From Deltaproteobacteria bacterium (lineage in GTDB: Bacteria; Desulfobacterota; Binatia; UBA9968), in NCBI GenBank assembly GCA_021323355.1, contig JAJONK010000153.1, positions 1-9,823 on the forward strand: a stretch of 9,823 nt of DNA, in the 5' to 3' direction. This document shows positions 6,118 through 9,823 of the stretch, piece after piece (position 1 is the stretch's first letter; the number at the start of each line of letters is the position of its first letter). The notes beneath the pieces are model-generated. The model searched no databases and had not been told where the DNA came from. It saw only the letters and a list, made by a program, of their open reading frames with translations. Position numbers and translations under genes: made by a program.

Positions 6118-6363
6118 ATGCCAAAAGAAGCCGAATTCTTTAACCTAAAGTATCGGGAAGGATCTCTCGATGCGAAAACCGCTCAGCTGATCTTGATGGC
6201 GGTGAACTTCGCCATTGGGCACGAACACGGCGCCAAGCTTCACTTGGACAAGGCACGCGAGAATGGCGCCAGCGAAGACGAGATACAGGAAACGATTGTT
6301 TACTGCATGCGTCCGGTGGCGGCGAAGGTGCGCAATTTCGCCAAGGAGATTATCGCCAAGTAG
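6118..6363 (+). CDS. Small carboxymuconolactone decarboxylase/AhpD-like protein lacking CxxC
   Basis: This is an 81-residue protein with a strong ribosome site (AGGAGG, 6106-6111) ahead of ATG 6118; an out-of-frame ATG at 6113 meets a stop soon after. The helical pattern LILMAVNFAIGHEHGAKLHL then DKARENGASEDEIQETIVYC is that of the CMD/AhpD fold, in which a CxxCxxxH motif normally forms the thiol active site. Here the corresponding positions read H35-E-H-G38-A-K-L-H42: both cysteines are replaced while the histidine is kept, and the only cysteine is Cys63 nearer the C-terminus. Disulfide-reductase activity as in AhpD is therefore unlikely by the usual mechanism; another role, such as a decarboxylase-like or metal-binding one, is possible but unproven. 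It lies 27 bases after the OsmC-like gene and 32 before the CnoX remnant, suggesting one transcript for peroxide or envelope stress. Confidence 0.8.
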   Translation: MPKEAEFFNLKYREGSLDAKTAQLILMAVNFAIGHEHGAKLHLDKARENGASEDEIQETIVYCMRPVAAKVRNFAKEIIAK

Positions 6364-6395
6364 ATCTTGTCGCACGAATCGATTACCTTGAGCAT

Positions 6396-7134
6396 ATGAA
6401 CGATTGGACCATTGAAGCTGGCGAGGACAACTTTGAGGCTGACGTGCTGGCTCGCCAAGATTAACGTCGATGAGAGCCCGTCACTGGCCGGCGCGTTCGG
6501 CGTCCAGGGTATTCCGGCAGTCAAGTTGATAAAGGATGGAGAGATTGCCGGCGAGTTCACCGGCGCGTTACCGGAGCCGGCGGTGCGCGAGATGCTGTCG
6601 AGATATTTGCCTTCCGAGTACGATGAGCAGGCCGATGAGGCAGCCGACCTGGAAGAGCAGGGAAAACCAGCCGAGGCCCAGGCGATTTATCAGTCCATTC
6701 TCGATGCAGAACCGACTCACGCAAAGTCGTTGCTTGGCTTGGGCCGCGTGCTGATGAATGCGGGCGATCGCGATGGCGCACTGGAGACTCTGGAAAGAAT
6801 CTCGCCAGCCGCCGAAGAACGAAAGATCGCCGATCGTCTGATTGCGCGCTTGCAACTGCAGGGCGATCAGAGTGCCGATGAAGCGACATTGAGGCAGAAG
6901 CTGGCCGCCCAGCCGGACAGCGTAGAGGTTCGCTTCGATCTTGCTCAGGCGTTGGCTGCTAATGAAAAATTCGAAGAGGCTCTCAGTGAGTTTCTTGACA
7001 TCGTGAAAAGCGATCGCGAGTTCCGGGACGACGGCGCGCGCAAAGCGATGGTGCAGATCTTCGAAGTGCTGGGGCCCGATCATCCGCTGACAGACAAGTA
7101 TCGCTCAGAGCTGGCAACCGTGCTGTTCAGCTAA
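6396..7134 (+). pseudogene. ybbN: YbbN/CnoX-type thioredoxin-TPR co-chaperone, active-site region deleted
   Basis: ATG 6396 opens MNDWTIEAGEDNFEADVLAR, the usual beginning of a thioredoxin-fold protein, but this frame stops at 6462-6464. From about 6454 a different frame carries the rest of the family: AKINVDESPSLAGAFGVQGI with PAVKLIKDGE (second half of the thioredoxin fold, cis-Pro region), then helical TPR-like repeats (EEQGKPAEAQAIYQSILDAE, LLGLGRVLMNAGDRDGALET), and a C-terminal DDGARKAMVQIFEVLGPDHP ending YRSELATVLFS as in E. coli YbbN/CnoX. About 38 residues between VLAR and AKINVDE, which in relatives hold the FW..WCGPC-type segment, are absent, and the junction changes frame. CnoX proteins hold and deliver chlorine- or oxidatively damaged clients to GroEL/DnaK. 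The 240-codon open frame from 6412 could still yield a truncated TPR protein, but it lacks the redox site and a good start. An assembly error is an alternative. Confidence 0.82.
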
Positions 7135-7242
7135 AGTTCCTAGCGAACCGCATACAGGCCTTCGGCTTGGCAGGGCCAAAGTTAGATGTGGTCAATCTTC
7201 GCGGATGATTGAATCGAAGCTTGGGCAAGCGAGGAGGTCGGG

Positions 7243-7605
7243 GTGATTTCTCTGGAGCAAGCCAATCGGATCATCGCTTCCGCGATGATGCGGTTCGAGA
7301 TGGCTTTCGGCAAGGCCTACGCCGCGCTCGCACTCGGCCGCTCGTCATCATTGGTGCGCATGCGCACCGAAGAGCGGCCGCTGTTCATGCAGTATCTGAT
7401 CCGCGCTTCCGACGACCAGATTTTCCCCGAGGGCGGCGGCATGCTGATTCGCGACGCCGATGGCGAGCTGCTCGGCGCCGTCGGCGTCACCGGCGATACT
7501 CAGGAGCGCGACGAGGAACTCGCCGCCCACGGCATCCGCGCCGCTGGACTCAAAACCGACGAAGACTGCGCCCAATTCGGCTCGAAGGTGCGACTGAAGA
7601 ACTGA
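7243..7605 (+). CDS. GlcG/HbpS-family heme-binding-like protein, apparently internally shortened
   Basis: This encodes 120 residues from GTG 7243, chosen because GAGGAGG (7231-7237) is five bases upstream. The start MISLEQANRIIASAM and the later MRFEMAFGKAYAALALGRSS, ERPLFMQYLIRASDD, IFPEGGGMLIRDADGELLGA and VGVTGDTQERDEELAAHGIR with AAGL are typical of the GlcG/HbpS (DUF336) family, small proteins implicated in haem binding and oxidative-stress sensing or found beside glycolate genes. Full members are about 140-160 residues and carry, between the first helix and MRFEMAFGKAY, a strand-turn-strand block of the type PLTVAVLDAGGHLVA..R.DG; here those 35 or so residues are missing with the frame kept. 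The product may be misfolded or a reduced variant. It follows the CnoX remnant by 108 bases and faces the TPP enzyme convergently. Confidence 0.82.
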   Translation: MISLEQANRIIASAMMRFEMAFGKAYAALALGRSSSLVRMRTEERPLFMQYLIRASDDQIFPEGGGMLIRDADGELLGAVGVTGDTQERDEELAAHGIRAAGLKTDEDCAQFGSKVRLKN

Positions 7606-7663
7606 GGCATTAGGCAACGGGCATTAGGCAATAGGAAAGAAAGAAAACTTTTGCCTAATGCCT
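7605..7663. terminator. Inverted repeat between convergent genes, possible bidirectional terminator
   Basis: AGGCATTAGGCAA (7605-7617) is the perfect 13-base reverse complement of TTGCCTAATGCCT (7651-7663). A second copy of the left arm, GGCATTAGGCAA at 7620-7631, can also pair with the right arm, so alternative hairpins exist. The element spans the gap between two converging stop codons (7605 and 7673), the usual place for a shared terminator. No clear T-run follows the outer stem, so the terminator role is inference; it may equally be an intergenic repeat of the GCATTAGGCA type. Confidence 0.5.
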
Positions 7664-7672
7664 AGCGCCTTC

Positions 7673-9388
7673 TCATGCAATCCACTCCGAGACCGGAGCT
7701 TTGGCTTCCTCGAGCGGCTGGCAGACGATATCGACTAAGCTGGGACCGCCGTACGCCAGTGCTTCTTTCAGCGTCGTCGCAACATTTACGGGTTCGGTCA
7801 CACGCCAGCTTTTGACACCGAAGGCGCTGGCGACAGCGGCGTGATCGGTGGCAGCGAAATCCACCGAGAAGTAACGTTTGCCGTAGCCGGACTTCTGACC
7901 GGCTTTGATCCAGCCGTAGCTGGCGTTTGCAATCACCACAAAAGTAATCGGCAGGCAATACCGCGCGGCGGTCTCGAGCTCGCCGCAGCTAAATCCAAAG
8001 CTGCCATCGCCCATCACTGAAATGCATTTTACTGCGGTCTTGGCGAGGTGAGCGCCGATCGCGGCGGACAGCGAGTAACCGAGGGCCCCGTGAGCGCGGT
8101 TGGAGAAAAACCGCCGGCCTGCACCGTGCGGTTCATAGTAGGCGGACAAGTACGGACACGGTGTGCCGGCATCGGCGACAATGATGGCATCGCGGTCGAT
8201 CGCGCCAGCGAGCGCGGCGACCACGCGCTCAGGCTTGATCGGTTTTTCTGCCGATTCCGCGAGCGACTGGAACTTGGCGAATTTCTTCTCTTTGGCGTTT
8301 TGCACGAGCGCATAATCGAGTGGCCGCCGCACGTCTCCCAGAGCTTCATCCAACATTCTCAGTGCCAGTTTGGCGTCGCCAACAACGGCGGCGGCGGTTG
8401 GATAATTCGTTCCGGGCACCGCAGCGTCGACATCGAGATGAACGATTTTCACTTTGCCCGGCACGGGATGGCGCCAGCGCTCAGTCGTCACCGAGCCGGC
8501 GCGGCAGCCAACGAAAACGATTAGGTCGGCTTGATCGACGATGGAACGGGTTTCGGGCGTCCCGCCGTTGGAGCCGACTACGCCGGCGGCAAGGGGATGA
8601 TGTTCGTCGATGGATCCCTTGCCGCTGATGGTCGTAGCTACCGGAGCCGAGATCCGTTCGGCGAGCACAAGCAGTTCCGATTCCGCTGCGGAGACGACGA
8701 CACCGCCGCCGCAAATAAAAACCGGCCGGGCCGCCGCGCGCAGCAGCTGAGCGGCGTGCTCGACCGAATTCATGTCGGGTGCAGTGCGTTGGGCCGGATA
8801 GCTGCCGAACTTTGCCTCGCCCCAAACCTCGGTGCGATTCACGAAACTGTTCTGCACGTCGAAGGGGAGAGCGATATGCGCCGCACCGGGGCGGCCGGTG
8901 GTGATTTCCCGGAACGCCTGTCGGAAAACCGCAGGTATGTCTCCGGCGCGATCGAGAACTTTGTTCCACTTCGTCACCGGGCGCATGAGCGCGCCTTGGT
9001 CAAGTGCCGTCAAGGTGTAGCGACCGCGCGCGACAACGGAAATATCCGAGTTGATGCAGAGCAGCGGCACGGAAGATTCGTTGGCTTCGGCTAGCCCCGG
9101 AACGATGTACGTCACGCCGCCGCCGCTCGGGCCCTCGCATACGCCGACTTTGCCCGATATGCGCGCGTAGCCGTCCGCCATGTAGGCGGCGGAGCGCTCG
9201 TCACGTGCGAGGATGTGACGCATGCCATGCGGCAGGCGCGCGAGCGCGTCGTAAAACGGCAAACTGGTATCGCCGCATAGGCCGAAGATCAATTCGACTT
9301 CGTGGGCTTGCAGCATCTCAACCACGGCTTCGGCGCCGGTGATGGTTGAAGACGGTGGTTGGGCAGGCTCGTTCATAGAATGTTTCAT
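7673..9388 (-). CDS. Thiamine-pyrophosphate-binding protein, acetolactate synthase-like
   Basis: This is a 571-residue cytoplasmic enzyme. ATG 9388-9386 is preferred (GGACGA just upstream); ATG 9376 is close behind, and the frame stays open to 9544 but without family similarity. The three-domain TPP fold is complete. The N-terminal PYR domain has LIFGLCGDTSLPFYDAL and ARDERSAAYMADGYAR with the cofactor-activating Glu64. The central domain has ARPVFICGGGVV and GKGSIDEHHPLAAGVVGSNG. The C-terminal PP domain has the GDGS motif at 460-463 and N488 in ANASYGW, the Mg/TPP ligands. Relatives make acetolactate or decarboxylate or ligate 2-oxoacids such as oxalyl-CoA, sulfopyruvate or glyoxylate. No regulatory ilvN subunit or dedicated partner is adjacent, so the substrate is open and a catabolic or orphan role is more likely than branched-chain synthesis. 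It converges on the GlcG/HbpS gene and diverges from the PutA gene. Confidence 0.9.
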   Translation of the reverse strand: MKHSMNEPAQPPSSTITGAEAVVEMLQAHEVELIFGLCGDTSLPFYDALARLPHGMRHILARDERSAAYMADGYARISGKVGVCEGPSGGGVTYIVPGLAEANESSVPLLCINSDISVVARGRYTLTALDQGALMRPVTKWNKVLDRAGDIPAVFRQAFREITTGRPGAAHIALPFDVQNSFVNRTEVWGEAKFGSYPAQRTAPDMNSVEHAAQLLRAAARPVFICGGGVVVSAAESELLVLAERISAPVATTISGKGSIDEHHPLAAGVVGSNGGTPETRSIVDQADLIVFVGCRAGSVTTERWRHPVPGKVKIVHLDVDAAVPGTNYPTAAAVVGDAKLALRMLDEALGDVRRPLDYALVQNAKEKKFAKFQSLAESAEKPIKPERVVAALAGAIDRDAIIVADAGTPCPYLSAYYEPHGAGRRFFSNRAHGALGYSLSAAIGAHLAKTAVKCISVMGDGSFGFSCGELETAARYCLPITFVVIANASYGWIKAGQKSGYGKRYFSVDFAATDHAAVASAFGVKSWRVTEPVNVATTLKEALAYGGPSLVDIVCQPLEEAKAPVSEWIA

Positions 9389-9468
9389 TCGTCCATCTAT
9401 TCTACGGTGCTCACGCCATACGTTCTTACTTCGTTGGCGCAGAAAAAACACGCGATCGGCGAGCTGAC

Positions 9469-9498
9469 TTTCACCGCTGGCCGCGATCGTATTATGAT
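9469..9498 (+). promoter_or_regulatory. Weak candidate promoter for the PutA gene
   Basis: TATTATGAT at 9490-9498 offers -10-like hexamers (TATTAT or TATGAT). TTTCAC at 9469-9474 is a poor -35, 18 bases before TATGAT. It lies in the 178-base divergent region and would place the transcript start close to the palindrome at 9521. The -10 is reasonable; the -35 is weak. Confidence 0.25.
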
Positions 9499-9520
9499 GT
9501 TCTACAGAAACACAAACAGC

Positions 9521-9538
9521 GGCGATCACTTGATCGCC
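9521..9538. promoter_or_regulatory. Perfect 8-2-8 palindrome, probable operator of the divergent region
   Basis: GGCGATCACTTGATCGCC has perfect 8-base arms around a two-base centre. It ends 28 bases before the PutA ATG and lies downstream of a possible -10 at 9490-9498, as expected for a repressor or autoregulator site. GCGATCG words also occur at 9452 and 9482 in the same divergent region, which could be further half-sites serving both genes. Confidence 0.5.
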
Positions 9539-9566
9539 CGCCATTCAGCTATCATTTACAAATGAG

Positions 9567-9823
9567 ATGACAACCCGACCGAACACCACCGAGCAAGCGG
9601 TTCAGACACTGGCCCGATCACTTTATCGGAAGGCCGCAGAGCACAAGCCGTCCATCTTCGAAGCCCGCGATCTGTTGGGTCGAATGATCGATTGGTCGCT
9701 GGAAGATAATTCGCTGCGCACTGCTTTGTTCCGCTTTGTCGACGTATTGCCGAGCCTGCAATCTTCGGCGGAAATCGGCCGGCACTTGGAAGAATACTTC
9801 GCCCGGGTGGACCATGCATTAGG
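9567..9823 (+). CDS. putA: PutA-type proline dehydrogenase / glutamate-semialdehyde dehydrogenase, 5' part
   Basis: This frame is open from ATG 9567 to the right edge (85 codons and two bases). An ATG five bases earlier dies after two codons. The start MTTRPNTTEQAVQTLARSLY leads into SIFEARDLLGRMIDWSLEDN, then LRTALFRFVDVLPSLQSSAE and IGRHLEEYFARVDHAL. The LFRFVDVLPSL..S.EI..HLEEYF block is characteristic of the helical arm before the proline dehydrogenase barrel in PutA-like bifunctional enzymes, which oxidise proline to glutamate using FAD and NAD. Only the N-terminal arm is in the window, so neither catalytic domain can be checked and a stand-alone proline dehydrogenase cannot be excluded. 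The ribosome site is weak. The palindrome at 9521-9538 suggests regulated expression. Confidence 0.75.
   Translation, partial: MTTRPNTTEQAVQTLARSLYRKAAEHKPSIFEARDLLGRMIDWSLEDNSLRTALFRFVDVLPSLQSSAEIGRHLEEYFARVDHAL

Noticed and set aside
6412..7134. Intact 240-residue TPR protein from ATG 6412
   Set aside because: The first residues (MKLARTTLRLTCWL) are an out-of-frame reading of the true thioredoxin N-terminus; the start has no good ribosome site.
8048..9094. Long plus-strand open frames opposite the TPP enzyme
   Set aside because: They arise from GC-biased codon use on the coding strand; the minus-strand frame carries all conserved motifs.
9389..9544. 52-residue N-terminal extension of the TPP enzyme
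   Set aside because: There is no family similarity and it would cover most of the divergent promoter region; ATG 9388 matches the usual protein length.

Overview
The window looks like a piece of a soil or subsurface bacterial chromosome, possibly from an uncultured metagenomic lineage. Two things suggest a deltaproteobacterial (Desulfobacterota-like) or Rokubacteria/NC10/Tectomicrobia-type organism: tandem orphan periplasmic binding proteins of the PF04392 type with '...AEAQQPKK' signal-peptide ends, and a probable selenoprotein. This placement is inference from gene style only. No rRNA, tRNA, transposase or CRISPR was seen.

Left third (1-3987, all minus strand): a decaying tandem family of ABC-transporter substrate-binding proteins with no permease or ATPase in view. 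From left to right these are a copy cut by the window edge (1-833), a heavily degraded pseudogene in three frames (861-1358), an intact copy (1479-2456), a 15-codon C-terminal scar (2757-2801) lying against an inverted-repeat element (2811-2948), and a second intact copy (2956-3987).

Middle (4027-7605, plus strand): a structured divergent intergenic region with two abutting hairpins and a palindrome, then an AI-2E/PerM-family membrane protein (4269-5384). Next comes a small redox/stress gene group. An OsmC-family protein (5599-6090) carries an in-frame UGA exactly where the peroxidatic cysteine is expected, followed at the right distance by a hairpin with a GGU loop. It is best read as an OsmC-like selenoprotein that ordinary gene calling splits in two. 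It is followed by a small carboxymuconolactone-decarboxylase/AhpD-like protein that lacks the CxxC motif, and by a YbbN/CnoX-type thioredoxin-TPR gene whose catalytic half has been removed by an internal deletion with frame change. A short GlcG/HbpS-family gene (7243-7605), also apparently missing an internal block, ends this part.

Right third: a convergent inverted repeat, probably a two-way terminator, separates these genes from a minus-strand thiamine-pyrophosphate enzyme of the acetolactate-synthase-like family (7673-9388). Divergent from it, behind a perfect 8-2-8 palindrome, is the start of a PutA-type proline-oxidising enzyme (9567 to the window edge).

The main find is the UGA-containing OsmC-like gene with its SECIS-like hairpin. 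The secondary theme is repeated internal gene erosion: the binding-protein copies, CnoX and GlcG/HbpS.
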